Assembly: GCA_046327715.1 (NCBI GenBank)
Contig: JAXLXY010000013.1
Span: 32,306 to 96,305, forward strand
DNA from: JADJOM01 sp046327715
GTDB taxonomy: Bacteria > Gemmatimonadota > Gemmatimonadetes > Gemmatimonadales > GWC2-71-9
Reading direction: 5' to 3'
Length of the DNA stretch: 64,000 bases
A program made the translations under genes and the position numbers. Numbering within the stretch: position 1 is the first letter of the stretch; each line of letters opens with the position of its first letter. This document shows positions 25,346 through 39,025 of this stretch, one piece after another. The notes beneath the pieces were generated by a model. That model saw only the letters and a program-made list of their open reading frames with translations, made no database searches and was not told the DNA's origin.

Positions 25346-27991
25346 TCAGTTGGCCGCATCCACCGCGACGCGCAGCTGCCCGGTCCAGCGGGGCATCACG
25401 CGGAGGTAGCCGACGCTCACCTCCTCGGGGCCCTGCAGGTAGAGGATGCGCCCGTCGCTGGTGGGGCGGTTGGACCAGCCGCTGGTATCCGAGAAGCGCG
25501 GGTCGCGGGCCCAGAAGGTGCCCGGCCCGGTCGGCTCGCCAGTGGCCGGGTCGATGCGCACTGCGTACCACGCCGCGCCCACCCGGTATAGCAGCTCGGT
25601 GGCGGAGAGCCAGATCGGCTCGACCCCGGCGGTGGCCACCTGCCAGCGCTTCCCCGGCTCCGGGAAGGAGGTCACCATCACGTGACTGCCCTCCACCGTC
25701 TGGTAGGCGAGGAACCGGCCCCCGGGCGAGACCGAGGCGAAACGGGCATCCCGCGCCACCAGCGGCGCCTCCCGGGTCCACGCCGTGGGGCCCGCCACCC
25801 AGGTGACGCTCGAGACCTCCCAGTCCTGCAGCACGATCGCGCCGGGATTCCGGAAGTCCACCGGGTCGCGGTAGCGCGCCGGGTCCACCGTGGTGTACAG
25901 CGTGTCGGGGCTCCGGCCGCTGTTGGGGACGCCGTAGAGGACGGTGTACCGGGTGGAATCGCGCACCGAGATGAGGAGCGCGTCCCCGCGGGGTGACCAG
26001 ATCGGGTGGCGCACGTACTCGGCGCTCCACCAGGTGAGCGCCTGGCCGTCGCGCAGGTCGTACAGCCGCACTTCCTGTCGCCCGGGCGTGGAAGCGGTCG
26101 CGGCGAGCCAGCGGCCGTCGGAACTGAGGTCGAAGCGCTGGTAGGAGCCCCGCGGGACCGGCAGCGGCTCCGGCGTCCCGCCACGCGCCAGCCGTACGAG
26201 GCGGCCGATGGTGCCGTCGCCGCCGGCACCGAAGACCAGGTCCCCTTCGGGCGTGAGGTCGAACTGTCCCACGCCCACGGCCTCCCGGCGCACGCCGCTC
26301 AGCAGCGTGGCCGGCCGGCCCATCCGGGCGGCCTTGAGGTCGAAGGGCGCGCCGGCGAGGTCGCCGTCTGCATTGAGGTAGATGAGATACCGGTCCTGGA
26401 CGAGGCGCGGATCCGTCCCCCGCGCCGCCACGCCCTGGTCCGTGCCCATCCGGATCTCGCGCCGCGCGCCCGTCGCGGGATCGACCAGGAAGAACGAGAG
26501 ATTCCAGCTGCAGAGGAATTCCCGGGTGGCCGGCACCCAGTCGCCCAGCGGGCAGCGGGTGATGGCCGTGTCCCTGATGGCGCCAGCCTGCAGGTCCACC
26601 CGGGCGAAGGCGGTGCCGTCGTCGTGCAGCACCAGGAGCGTGTCCCGGCCGAGCCATTCGAGCGCGGAGGCCCCCTGCACCTCCAGCAGGCGACGGACCT
26701 CCCCGCCGGCGAGCGGCGCCACCATGACGGCCGCGCCGTCGAAGTAGGCCACCCGCGTCCCGTCGGGCGAGAGTCGCGGCGCAGTGGCCCCGATGGTGCC
26801 CGTGATCGGCCGGGTCGTGGCGTCGCGGAGGCTCCGCACCCAGAGCTCGGTCGAGTCGCCATGCAGCGCGGAGTAGACCAGGAAGTCACCGGAGGCGGAC
26901 ACGGACAGGTTCCGCAGCGGGGTGCCGTAGGCACTCGAGACGTTCACCAGGCTGAACGACATGCGCGCGGTGTCGGGGAGAGCCAGGTCATAGACGCTCG
27001 GTCCGGCTGCACCCGCACCCCGCCGGCCGGCCAGGTAGCCGGCGGCCAGGGTCGCGATCGCGAGGAGCCCGCCCAGCAGGATCCCACGCCGCCTCGGCGA
27101 CACGGCGCCCTGGCGGACCGGCCGCGCACTCGTGCCGCCAAGCCGCCGCGCCGCCGAGCCGTTTCCGGCCAGCGCCTCGGCGAACTCCCGCGCGGACGGC
27201 CACCGATCCGCCGGCAGCTTCTCCAGCGCCGTGAACACCGCACCCTCCACCGCCTCCGGCACGCTCTTCCGCTGCGCCACCAGGCTCGCTGGCTCCCCCG
27301 TCATCACCTTCGCGATGATCGCCTGCGCCGTGGGCCCCGTGAACGGCGGCTCCCCCGCCAGCATCTCGTACGTCATCGCGCCCAGCGCGTACACGTCGCT
27401 GCGGGCGGTGATCTCCCGCTCCCCCATCGCCTGCTCGGGGGACATGTAGTGCGGCGTGCCGAGGCTCATCCCCGTCTCGGTCATCCGGGTGCCGCCCGTC
27501 TTGCTCACCGCCAGCGCGATGCCGAAATCCGCCACCAGCGCCGAGCCGTCGTGCAGCAGCACGTTCTCGGGCTTGATGTCCCGGTGGATGATGCCGTGCC
27601 GGTGGGCGTAGTCGAGCGCCCCCGCCACCTCGGTGGCCAGCCGCACCGCCTCGGCGATCGGCAGCTGCTTCTCCCGCGTGAGGCGATCGCGGAGGCTCTC
27701 CCCCTCGACGTAGGGCATCACGTAGTACGCGGTGCCCTGCACCTCACCGGAATCGATGAGGCCCAGGATGTGGGGATGCTGCAGGGTGGCGATGGTCTTG
27801 ATCTCGCGCAGGAACCGCTCGGCCCCGATCACCGCCGCGAGCTCCGGGCGGAGCACCTTGATGGCCACCTGGCGCTCGTGCTTGAGGTCCTGCGCCAGGT
27901 ACACGGTGGCCATGCCGCCCTGCCCCAGCTCCCGCTCCAGGCGGTAGCGGTCGGAAAGAGCGGCCGCGAGGCGGTCGGGGGTGGCTGTCAT
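25346..27991 (-). CDS. Receptor Ser/Thr kinase with TolB-like propeller, array member A (last)
   Basis: This is an 881-aa transmembrane kinase. The catalytic domain (residues 16-275) is complete: GQGGMATVY loop, VAIK Lys45, HRDIKPEN Asp138, DFG Asp155, activation loop with GTPHYMSPEQ. One membrane helix (about 303-321) is followed by a large extracytoplasmic beta-propeller with SPDG/SADG blades (LSPDGTRVAYFDG, LSSDGRWLAATAS, ISPxG-type turns). Its start overlaps the upstream kinase stop in ATGA. The kinase half is nearly the same in DNA as members B and E. The propeller has two widely spaced Cys (TRCPLGD and FLCSWNL) and not the Cys-x3-Cys of C, D and E. Role: sensing outside and phosphorylating inside; ligand and targets unknown. 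Confidence 0.92.
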   Translation of the reverse strand: MTATPDRLAAALSDRYRLERELGQGGMATVYLAQDLKHERQVAIKVLRPELAAVIGAERFLREIKTIATLQHPHILGLIDSGEVQGTAYYVMPYVEGESLRDRLTREKQLPIAEAVRLATEVAGALDYAHRHGIIHRDIKPENVLLHDGSALVADFGIALAVSKTGGTRMTETGMSLGTPHYMSPEQAMGEREITARSDVYALGAMTYEMLAGEPPFTGPTAQAIIAKVMTGEPASLVAQRKSVPEAVEGAVFTALEKLPADRWPSAREFAEALAGNGSAARRLGGTSARPVRQGAVSPRRRGILLGGLLAIATLAAGYLAGRRGAGAAGPSVYDLALPDTARMSFSLVNVSSAYGTPLRNLSVSASGDFLVYSALHGDSTELWVRSLRDATTRPITGTIGATAPRLSPDGTRVAYFDGAAVMVAPLAGGEVRRLLEVQGASALEWLGRDTLLVLHDDGTAFARVDLQAGAIRDTAITRCPLGDWVPATREFLCSWNLSFFLVDPATGARREIRMGTDQGVAARGTDPRLVQDRYLIYLNADGDLAGAPFDLKAARMGRPATLLSGVRREAVGVGQFDLTPEGDLVFGAGGDGTIGRLVRLARGGTPEPLPVPRGSYQRFDLSSDGRWLAATASTPGRQEVRLYDLRDGQALTWWSAEYVRHPIWSPRGDALLISVRDSTRYTVLYGVPNSGRSPDTLYTTVDPARYRDPVDFRNPGAIVLQDWEVSSVTWVAGPTAWTREAPLVARDARFASVSPGGRFLAYQTVEGSHVMVTSFPEPGKRWQVATAGVEPIWLSATELLYRVGAAWYAVRIDPATGEPTGPGTFWARDPRFSDTSGWSNRPTSDGRILYLQGPEEVSVGYLRVMPRWTGQLRVAVDAAN
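27210..27970 (-). repeat. Long near-identical kinase-module repeat, copy A
   Basis: This block matches 37901-38661 (copy E) base for base at a constant offset of 10691, with only scattered and mostly synonymous differences by eye. From about 27320 onward it also matches 30001-30651 (copy B). Such similarity beyond what protein function needs points to recent duplication or gene conversion. Confidence 0.85.
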
Positions 27992-30669
27992 GGCGCGGTG
28001 GCCTGGGGCAGGGCCCGGTCCGGCCGCCAGTTGAACAGGACACTCAGCCTGCTGCCCTCGAACCCGCCGGCCCGGAGCATGAGGAAGCGGTGGCCGTCAG
28101 GGTGGACGTCGTAGCTCCGGAAAAAGTCCTGGAGTGTCATCGTGGGCTTGGCGAACAGGAGTGTGGGGGCGCTGGTGGTGAACTCGCGCCCCGGGCCGAC
28201 CGTCACGGAGTACATGTCGCCGGTCCGGCTTCGGAAGAAGAGTTCACCGCCGTCCCGGCGCCAGAGCGGCTCCAGCCCACCACCCACGGAGATGGCGAAT
28301 TTGGCGGAGCTGACCGCCGGGTAAGGGCGGACGTACACCTCGTCACTGCCCGATTCGTCGGAGACGTATGCCAACCACCGCCCGTCGGGCGAGAGCGCCA
28401 TCGCGAAGGCATCATAGCTTGACTGGAGCAGAGGGCGCGGCGCGGTGTCCACACCCAGCTCCATCACCATCAGGTGCCGGGTGCCCTGGGCCGAGCCCTC
28501 GGAACGGAATAGCGCGGTCCGGCCGCCATTCACCAGCGCGACTTCGTCGAAATCTTGCTCCCTGGCCCTGGGGGCCACGGTCCGGGCGCTGTCGCTGCCA
28601 TCGGCCCGGCGGATCCAGGCCGTGCGATGGGTGCCCCGGGTGGCGAGGAACGCCACGTGTTTTCCGTCGGGTGACCACACTGGACGGTCGGCATCGGCGA
28701 GTTCCTGCGACAGCAGGCCAAACGCGCCGGTGCGAAGATCCTTGACCCAGACCTGGCCGCCCCCGGCGACCGACAGGGCGACCGCGATGCGGGTCGCGTC
28801 GGGCGAGAGCGACGCGCTCGAGAAATCACCCGTGAGGGTGCTGTCAACCAGGGTCTCCCCGCCGCCGCGGTCCACCCACACCATGCCATTCTTGCCGGTC
28901 GCCTTCCGCTGAAAGACGATCGTGCCGTTATCCGCGACCGCGAACTGGACGGTGCCGTTGGAAATCTCTTCCTGGACATCATTCAGCATCAGCATCGGGG
29001 CCGACGACAGGCGCTGAGCGCGCGGATCGTACTTGGCGACCAGGAAGCGGCCATCCGGCGCGCCGATGGCGATGTGGCCCGAGGGCAGATACCGCGGGTA
29101 TGACCCGGGCGCGAGGTCGGTCAGCGCCCCCGTCTTCAGGTCAATGACGCCCACCCGGTTGGAGCCGAGCGACCCCCGCCAGAGCATCAGGAAGGCCTGC
29201 CGGCTGCCGGGCAGAACGTCGGGGTAGTCGTACTCCTTGATGCCGGCGGCGCTGTCAGGCTTGGCGATGAGCGTGACTGGCCCGCCGCTCGCGGCCACCC
29301 GGGAGAGCCCCCGGGCGCTGTTGGTGAAGTAGATCTGGCCGTCATCTCCCCAATCCGCACCGCCGAAGGAGGCCACCGAATCCTGCAGCACCGTCCGCAC
29401 GACGCCGCCGGCCGTGGGCACGACCCGCAGGGCGACTCGCCCGGCGAGCCGGCTGAAGAACCCGACGGACTCACCATCGGGCGAGAAGAACGGCGCAAAC
29501 GCGCCCCGAGTCTCCGGCAGGAGCCGGGAATCCGGCCGGTCGAGTTCCCGGATCCAGAGGCCGGACTCGGCTCCCTTCTTCCCGACGAACACCACCCGCC
29601 GGCCGTCGGGAGAGATCGCCAGGCGGACATTGCCGATCGGCAGCACCGCGGTGCTGTCGCCGAGTTCAAGCGTCGCCCGGATCACGCCAGGATCGCCGCC
29701 TTCGGCCCGCGCCAGCCGGCGCCCGAGCTGGAAGGCGGACCCGGCCGTGACGGCCACGGCGAGCAGGAGCAGGGCGAGCCGGCGGGGCGATGCATACAGG
29801 GGCCGGGAAGCACCGAACGTTCGCCCGATGCGCCGGGCCGAGGATTCCTGCAGCGCCGCCGCGAACTCCGCCGCCGTGGCGAACCGGTCGGCCGGCAGCT
29901 TCTCGAGCGCCGTGAGCACCGCGTCCTCGATGTGGGACGGCACCCGGTCCCGGCGCGCGACGATCCCGGACGGCTTCTCCGTCATTACCTTGGCCAAGAT
30001 GGCCTGCGCGGTGGGGCCCGTGAACGGCGGCTCCCCCGCCAGCATCTCGTAGGTCATTGCGCCCAGCGCGTACACGTCGCTGCGGGCGGTGATCTCCCGC
30101 TCCCCCATCGCCTGCTCGGGGCTCATGTAGTGCGGCGTGCCGAGGCTCATCCCCGTCTCGGTCATCCGGGTGCCGCCCGTCTTGCTCACCGCCAGCGCAA
30201 TGCCGAAATCCGCCACCAGCGCCGAGCCGTCGTGCAGCAGCACGTTCTCCGGCTTGATGTCCCGGTGGATGATGCCATGCCGGTGGGCGTAGTCGAGCGC
30301 CCCCGCCACCTCGGTGGCCAGCCGCACCGCCTCCGCCACCGGCAGCTGCTTCTCGCGGGTGAGCCGGTCGCGGAGGCTCTCCCCCTCGACGTAGGGCATC
30401 ACGTAGTACGCGGTGCCCTGCACCTCGCCGCTGTCGATGAGGCCGAGGATATGGGGGTGCTGCAGCGTGGCGATGGTCTTGATCTCGCGCAGGAACCGCT
30501 CGGCCCCGATCACCGCCGCGAGCTCGGGGCGGAGCACCTTGATGGCCACCTGGCGCTCGTGCTTGAGGTCCTGCGCCAGGTACACGGTGGCCATGCCGCC
30601 CTGCCCCAGCTCCCGCTCCAGGCGGTAGCGGTCGGCAAGGGCGTCGCGGAGGCGGTCGAGGATGCTCAC
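27988..30669 (-). CDS. Receptor Ser/Thr kinase with TolB-like propeller, array member B
   Basis: This is an 893-aa transmembrane kinase with an intact kinase domain (Lys44, HRD Asp137, DFG Asp154), a membrane helix near residue 305 (LALLLLAVAVTAGSAFQLG) and a propeller whose blades include ISPDGRRVVFVG, FSPDGESVGFFSR, LSPDATRIAVALS and LSPDGRWLAYVSD. The start is a GTG inside the stop of member C (GTGA overlap). The first 230 residues of the kinase match A and E, whereas the following segment (MTEKPSGIVARRDRVP to DRFATAAEFAAAL) matches member D, so the domain looks mosaic. The sensor has no Cys-x3-Cys. Confidence 0.92.
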   Translation of the reverse strand: MSILDRLRDALADRYRLERELGQGGMATVYLAQDLKHERQVAIKVLRPELAAVIGAERFLREIKTIATLQHPHILGLIDSGEVQGTAYYVMPYVEGESLRDRLTREKQLPVAEAVRLATEVAGALDYAHRHGIIHRDIKPENVLLHDGSALVADFGIALAVSKTGGTRMTETGMSLGTPHYMSPEQAMGEREITARSDVYALGAMTYEMLAGEPPFTGPTAQAILAKVMTEKPSGIVARRDRVPSHIEDAVLTALEKLPADRFATAAEFAAALQESSARRIGRTFGASRPLYASPRRLALLLLAVAVTAGSAFQLGRRLARAEGGDPGVIRATLELGDSTAVLPIGNVRLAISPDGRRVVFVGKKGAESGLWIRELDRPDSRLLPETRGAFAPFFSPDGESVGFFSRLAGRVALRVVPTAGGVVRTVLQDSVASFGGADWGDDGQIYFTNSARGLSRVAASGGPVTLIAKPDSAAGIKEYDYPDVLPGSRQAFLMLWRGSLGSNRVGVIDLKTGALTDLAPGSYPRYLPSGHIAIGAPDGRFLVAKYDPRAQRLSSAPMLMLNDVQEEISNGTVQFAVADNGTIVFQRKATGKNGMVWVDRGGGETLVDSTLTGDFSSASLSPDATRIAVALSVAGGGQVWVKDLRTGAFGLLSQELADADRPVWSPDGKHVAFLATRGTHRTAWIRRADGSDSARTVAPRAREQDFDEVALVNGGRTALFRSEGSAQGTRHLMVMELGVDTAPRPLLQSSYDAFAMALSPDGRWLAYVSDESGSDEVYVRPYPAVSSAKFAISVGGGLEPLWRRDGGELFFRSRTGDMYSVTVGPGREFTTSAPTLLFAKPTMTLQDFFRSYDVHPDGHRFLMLRAGGFEGSRLSVLFNWRPDRALPQATAP
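30001..30651 (-). repeat. Long near-identical kinase-module repeat, copy B
   Basis: This is the copy in array member B of the shared kinase-coding block. It aligns with copy A at a constant offset of 2681 and loses similarity to A and E where member B switches to D-like sequence below about 30000. Confidence 0.8.
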
Positions 30670-33334
30670 TGGCGCACCTTGGCCTGGAGTTCGGTGAACC
30701 AGTGCTCCACGTAGAAGACGTTCTCGTTCGCGGGGCCGGCGAGGTCCTTGATCATGAGGAAGCGCTGGTCGCCGGGCGCCACGTCGTACTGCTGGCGATT
30801 GCGAGCCGCGATGTAGCCGTCGAGCCGGAACAGCGGGCGCGGGGCACCGGCGGTGAAGCTGGCGCCGGCGGTGACGGGGACCGCCATCAGGTGGGTGGCA
30901 CTCTTGTAGAAGAGCTCCCGCCCGCTCCGCGACCAGCGCACCTCGGTGCCGCCGCCACTCGAGATGGGACGCCGCCACGCCACGGAGGGGAACGGCGAGA
31001 CGTACACCTCGATCGTGCCATCGGCATCGGACGAGTAGGCGATGTACCGGCCGTCGGGCGAGAGGTCGAAGACCGAGGTCCGGTCGGCGCCGGTGAGGAG
31101 GCCGGTCAGCGTCGTGTCACCGCTGGTGCGCCGGTAACGGATGTTGCCGTCGGACCCCTCCTCATCGGAACGGACCGCGACGTACTGCCCGTCGCGCGTC
31201 AGCTCCACCTCCCAGAGCCCGAACGAGTGGTCCACGATCATGGCCGGCCGTGCCCCGCCGTTCACCGGCACCAGGAAGGCATCGTACGCATCACGGCCCT
31301 GGGGCCCGCCCGCATTGGAGAGGTAGGCGATGGCCTGGCCGTCGGCGCGCCAGTAGGGACGCCAGTTGACGGTGCCATCCTGCGTGAGGCGCTGGCGGGT
31401 GCGGTCGTCCCGCCAGAGCCAGAGCTGGGTCCCGCCCTCCATGATGCTCACGGCGATGGCCTTCCCGTCGGGGGACACCGCGGGATAGACGAAGCGGGCA
31501 TGCCACGTGGTGTCCACCGGCGTGGCCGATCCGTCGCGCCCCACCCAGGTGAGCTCGCGTGAGGCACGCCCAAGGAGGCCGCCGGTGGTGTAGAGGAGGG
31601 AGCCCGTGGAGGAGAGTGCCACGGTGCCCGGCTCCACCCCCTCGAGGACCGGCACCGCCCCGCCCGTCAGCGTCATGTCCCGGACGTCGAAGGGCGCCGC
31701 GAAGAGCCCGCCCTCGCGGCTGGTGTACAGCAGGTGGCCCGTGGGAGCGTACCAGGCCCCGGCCGCGTCCTGCGCCAGGAGCCGCGCGGAGTCGGCCGAG
31801 AAATCCCAGCCGTAGACGTCCGACTGGACCCCGCAGTTGCCCGGGCAGGTGGTGAAGAGGAAGCCCCTGCTCCCGGGGAGCGGGGTCATGGTGGCGATGG
31901 TCCGCCGCGCGAACAGGGAATCGCCGCTGATCCGCGACGGTGGCCCGCCCCCGGCCGGGATCCGCGAGAGAAGGTTCTGCTGGTTGACGTACAGGATGGT
32001 GCCGTCGTCGAACCACGCCGCGGCCGCGTACACCAGGTTCACGTCCTCGGCCAGCGTCACGGCGCCACCGCCACCGACGGGCACCTTCCGGAGCCGGCCA
32101 CGGCTGATGAAGCCGACCCACTGGCCATCCGGCGCGAAGAACGGGGAGATGGCTCCCTCGGTCCCCGCGAGCGCCACCGGCTCGCCCTCGGCGCGGAGCT
32201 TCCGGAACAGCCGGAGGCCGCCCTCGGTGGAATCCGCGAAGACGATGCTCAAGCCGTCGGGCGCGATGGCCACCTGGTTGGTGATCGTCTGCACCCCGGG
32301 GGCGAGGATCGAGCCGAAGGAGTGCCGCCAGAGCAGCACCCGCTGCCGGGTGGGCGACTCCGCCGGGTGCGGGCGGAGCGCGAACGCCGCAAGCCCGAGG
32401 ACCACCAGGGCGTTGAGCGCCACGAGCGGCAGCAGCCAGCGCGGCCGCGCCCCGTGGCCGGCCACCCCCGCGTGGGCCCGCGTCCCGGCGGCCCCCGCCC
32501 CGAACCGCGGGTCGCCGAGAGCATCGGCGAAGGCGCGGGCGCTCTCGAAGCGGTCGGCCGGCAGCTTCTCGATGGCCCGCGCCACCGCCGCGGCCACGTG
32601 GGGCGGGACGTTCTTCCGCACCTTGGTGACGGGCGCCGCCTCCTCCGTCACGATCCGCATGATGATCTGCTGCGCCGACGCGCCCACGTGCGGCGGGTTG
32701 CCGGTGAGCATCTCGTAGCAGACGCTGCCGAGCGAGTACACGTCGCTCCGTGCCGTCAGCTCCTTCTCGGCCGTGGCCTGCTCGGGGCTCATGTAGTGCG
32801 GCGTGCCGAGCGACAGCCCGGTCTCGGTCATGCGGCCGCCGGCGGCGGCGGAAAGCGCCAGCGCGATCCCGAAGTCGGCCACCATGGGCCGGCCGTCGTG
32901 CAGCAGGATGTTCTCGGGCTTGATGTCGCGGTGGATCACGCCGTGGCGGTGGGCGTAGTCGAGCGCGTCGGCCACGGCCACGGTGATCCGCACCGCCTCG
33001 TCGATGCCGAGCTGGGTCTCGCGGTCCAGCTTGCTCCGGAGCGTCTCGCCGTCGATGAACGGCATCACGTAATAGAGGAAGCCGTTGGCCTCCCCGGAGT
33101 CGAACAGTGGCAGGATGTGGGGGTGCTGCAGCGCCGCGGTGGTCTTGATCTCCACCACGAAGCGCTCGCCGCCGAGCATGGCGGCGAGCTCGGGCTTCAG
33201 GACCTTCACCGCCACCTTGCGGTCGTGCTTGAGGTCCTGCGCCAGGTAGACGGTGGCCATGCCGCCCTGCCCCAGCTCCCGCTCCAGCCGGTAGCGGTCG
33301 GCGAGGGCCGCGGCGAGGCGGTCGGGGATGGCGG

Positions 33335-33338
<4 letters not shown>
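30666..33338 (-). CDS. Receptor Ser/Thr kinase with TolB-like propeller, array member C
   Basis: This is an 890-aa transmembrane kinase and the most divergent catalytic domain of the five (KVAVKVLKPELAAMLGGERF, LFDSGEANGFLYYVMPFI), but all key residues remain: Lys45, HRD Asp138, DFG Asp155, GTPHYMSPEQ. The membrane helix is LLPLVALNALVVLGLAAFAL. The propeller has turns such as FAPDGQWVGFISR, VSPDGKAIAVSIM and LSPDGRYIAYSSD and a CPGNC motif (coding bases 31833-31847). The start lies within the stop of member D (ATGA). The open frame upstream of the start is antisense-like and was excluded. Confidence 0.92.
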
Positions 33339-35988
<2,650 letters not shown>

Positions 35989-35992
<4 letters not shown>

Positions 35993-38676
35993 GGTGTCGC
36001 GCCCTCCGCCGCGCTGAACTCGCGGAACCAGTTGAGCACCACCGTCAGGCGACGCGCGTCGGGACCGAGGTCGGTGGAGCGGCGCAGCATCACGAAGCTC
36101 CGGTCGCCCGGCCGCACCCCGAAGGCCTGGTGCCAGGGCTGGAACACGAAGGGCCGGGTGGAGAAGAGCATCTGATACCCGAGCACCCGGAACTCGGGCG
36201 TGCCGGTGACCTCCGCGGCCATGAGCGAGTCGCCCGGCGCCAGGAAGAAGAGCTCCCGGCTCGAGTGCGCCCACACCGGGCTGGTGCCCCCGGCCGTGGA
36301 CACCTGCCAGCGCGCCCGGGCCACGTCGGGGAAGGGCCGGACATAGACCTCTTCCCGCCCCGACTCGAACGACACGTAGGCCACCCACTTCCCGTCGGGC
36401 GAGAGCGCCGGCATGTACTCGTCGGCGGGGCGCGCCGCGATGGTGATCCGCGCGGTGTCCCCGGACAGGCGGCGGGCGTAGACGTCGCGCACCCCGGCGA
36501 TGGTGCCGGTCCGGTACGCCACCCACTGCCCATCCCGCGACCAGTCCACCTCGTCGATCTGGGCGGTGTCGCCCGGAAAGAGGCGTTCCGGCTTGTCGCT
36601 GCCATCGGCGCGCACCCGGTAGAGGTGCGTCGCCGGCCCCTGCATGTCCGAGCTGAAGCTGAGGCTCCGGCCATCGGCCATCCAGGCGCCGCGATAGTTG
36701 ATGTTGCCGGCGAAGGTGAGCCGGGTGAGCGGGCCGGCGTCGAGCTCCTTCACCCACAGCATGCTCCCCATCCCCTCGCTGATCCCCACCGCCAGGCGGC
36801 GGCCGTCGGGCGAAAGCGTGATGCTGTTGAACCGCCCGAGCCATGCGGGGTCGAGCACCCGGCTCTTCCCGGTCCGGTCCACCTCGGCCGGCGTGGCCCG
36901 CCCCGCCGCCGCGTTGGCGGGGAGGTACACCATGGTGCCGTCATCGGCGACGGCGAACTCGGGGATGATCGTGAGTTCGGTCTGGACGCCGCTCAGGAGG
37001 GTGGCCGGCGGCCGCCGGAAGCGCAGCGCCTGCACGTCGAACGGCGCGCCCACCACGTTGCCGTCCTGCATCACCGCCACGAGGTACCCGTTGGGCAGGT
37101 AGAACCCGCGCGAGGCGCCCGGCAGGATGGTGTCGAGCTGCTGGGTCTCGAGGTGGACGGCCATCAGGATCTGCTGCGCGCAGTTGTTGCCGCAGCGGGT
37201 CACGAGCAGGACATCCTTCCGGGGCAGCGGCGTGGGGAAGATCATGCCCCCGACCTCCGGCGCCGGCACCAGGGTGGTGGCCGCGCCGCCGGAGGAGGTG
37301 ACCGCTTGCAGCGCGAATCCCGGGGTGCTGAAGACGATCCGCCCGTCGTCGAGCCATGCCCCCCCGGCGAGGATGGGGATGGCGCCCTCCGCGAGCTGGG
37401 CCGGCGGCCCGCCGCCGTTCGCCGGTACCTTGAACAGCTTGCCATCCGCGAAGTAGCCGATCCACTGCCCGTCCGGGGAGAAGAACGGGCCATCCCCGCC
37501 GTCGGTGCCCTCGAGCGCCCGGGGCTCGAGCACGTCGCGGTCGCGCACCATGATGCGCGTGATGCCGCCCAGGCCGTCGCCGTTGCCGCCGGTCCGGCTG
37601 ACGAACGCGAGCCGCGACCCGTCGCGCGAAAGCGCGAACGCGACGCCGTAGTACCCGGTGTGGTTGACCCGGAGGTTGGGGAGGTCGAGCGTGAGCCGCG
37701 TGACGGGACCCTCCGCCGGCCGCGCCAGCTGTCGCCCGACGACGATGCCCGCACCCAGCAGCGCGATCCCCGCCGCAATAGCAAGCCACCGAGGGAACGC
37801 GCCGCCGGGCCGACGGATTGCCGAGCCGACTGGCCGCCGGGCCGCCGAGCGCTCCCCGGCCAGCGCCGCCGCGAACTCCGCCGCGCTTGCAAAGCGGTCC
37901 GCCGGCAGCTTCTCGAGCGCGGTGAACACCGCCCCCTCCACCGCCTCCGGCACGCTCTTCCGCTGGGCCACCAGGCTCGCCGGCTCCCCCGTCATCACCT
38001 TCGCGATGATCGCCTGCGCCGTGGGCCCCGTGAACGGCGGCTCCCCCGCCAGCATCTCGTAGGTCATCGCGCCCAGCGCGTACACATCGCTGCGGGCGGT
38101 GATCTCCCGCTCCCCCATCGCCTGCTCGGGGCTCATGTAGTGCGGCGTGCCGAGGCTCATCCCCGTCTCGGTCATCCGGGTGCCGCCCGTCTTGCTCACG
38201 GCGAGGGCGATGCCGAAATCCGCCACCAGCGCCGAGCCGTCGTGCAGCAGCACGTTCTCCGGCTTGATATCCCGGTGGATGATGCCGTGCCGGTGGGCGT
38301 AGTCGAGCGCCCCCGCCACCTCGGTGGCCAGCCGCACCGCCTCGGCGATCGGCAGCTGCTTCTCGCGGGTGAGCCGGTCGCGGAGGCTCTCCCCCTCGAC
38401 GTAGGGCATAACGTAGTACGCGGTGCCCTGCACCTCACCACTGTCGATGAGGCCGAGGATGTGGGGGTGCTGCAGGGTGGCGATGGTCTTGATCTCGCGC
38501 AGGAACCGCTCGGCCCCGATCACCGCCGCGAGCTCCGGGCGGAGCACCTTGATGGCGACCTGGCGCTCGTGCTTGAGGTCCCGGGCCAGGTACACCGTGG
38601 CCATGCCGCCCTGCCCCAGCTCCCGCTCCAGGCGGTAGCGGTCGGCGAGCGCGGCCGCGAGGCGCTCCTGGCTCAT
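35989..38676 (-). CDS. Receptor Ser/Thr kinase with TolB-like propeller, array member E (first)
   Basis: This is an 895-aa transmembrane kinase and the first of the five. It has Lys43, HRD Asp136, DFG Asp153 and GTPHYMSPEQ, and its membrane helix is WLAIAAGIALLGAGIVVG. The propeller contains FSPDGQWIGYFAD, LSPDGRRLAVGIS and LSPDGKWVAYVSF turns and a CGNNC motif (coding bases 37180-37194). The end of the protein (VFQPWHQAFGVRPGDRSFVMLRR) is shared in pattern with the other members, whose C-termini all read 'D-G/R-FLM-R'. It begins 9 bp after a small unknown protein gene. The kinase half is almost the same as member A. Confidence 0.92.
37901..38661 (-). repeat. Long near-identical kinase-module repeat, copy E
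   Basis: This is the copy in array member E, co-linear with copy A over its full length. The similarity ends where the juxtamembrane linker starts; linkers and propellers of A and E are unlike each other. Confidence 0.85.
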
Positions 38677-38685
38677 GAAGGGAGA

Positions 38686-38922
38686 TCAGTCCTTGAAGGG
38701 AGACTTGGGCGGGCGGGCCCGGACGCCACCACCCGACGTCCCGAGCAGCCGCTGCAGCTCTTCTTCGCTCAACTCGAAGGGATCGGGCTCGTAGCCCGGG
38801 GGGTCGATCCGCAGGATCCGGCCCGGGTTGCCGGGCACCGGATGGAACTCCCACGCCGAGCGGGAGAGGTCACGGACCTCCCACTCGTGGCCCTCACCAT
38901 CCGTGAAGCGCCGGTAACCCAC
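38686..38922 (-). CDS. Small uncharacterised protein leading the kinase operon
   Basis: This is a 78-aa soluble protein, not recognised. It begins MGYRRFTDGEGHEWEVRDLS, has a compact, Trp- and aromatic-containing N-terminal half (SAWEFHPVP) and an acidic helix (PFELSEEELQRLLG), and ends in a basic Pro-rich tail (RARPPKSPFKD). It starts about 100 bases downstream of a TATAAT box and ends 9 bp before the first kinase, so it should be the first gene of the six-gene transcript. Its amino-acid composition is less Ala/Arg/Gly-skewed than shadow frames, which supports its being real. A role as kinase substrate or adaptor is speculation. Confidence 0.65.
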   Translation of the reverse strand: MGYRRFTDGEGHEWEVRDLSRSAWEFHPVPGNPGRILRIDPPGYEPDPFELSEEELQRLLGTSGGGVRARPPKSPFKD

Positions 38923-39025
38923 GCACCCTCGCTGGATCGGGACGGACCCGCCCGGCGCCGGGGTGCGAGGGCACTCCGGGGGGCGGCTCGGCAGGGCAGC
39001 TATTAATTGAAAGCGGACAGGTACG

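Noticed and set aside
36130..39006. Very long open frames on the strand opposite the kinase genes, here about 950 codons on the plus strand; similar ones at 26006-28114 and 33371-36175
   Set aside because: They are mirror frames caused by extreme GC bias in codon position 3; their translations are His/Arg/Gly-rich, have no domain and lie fully antisense to clear kinases.
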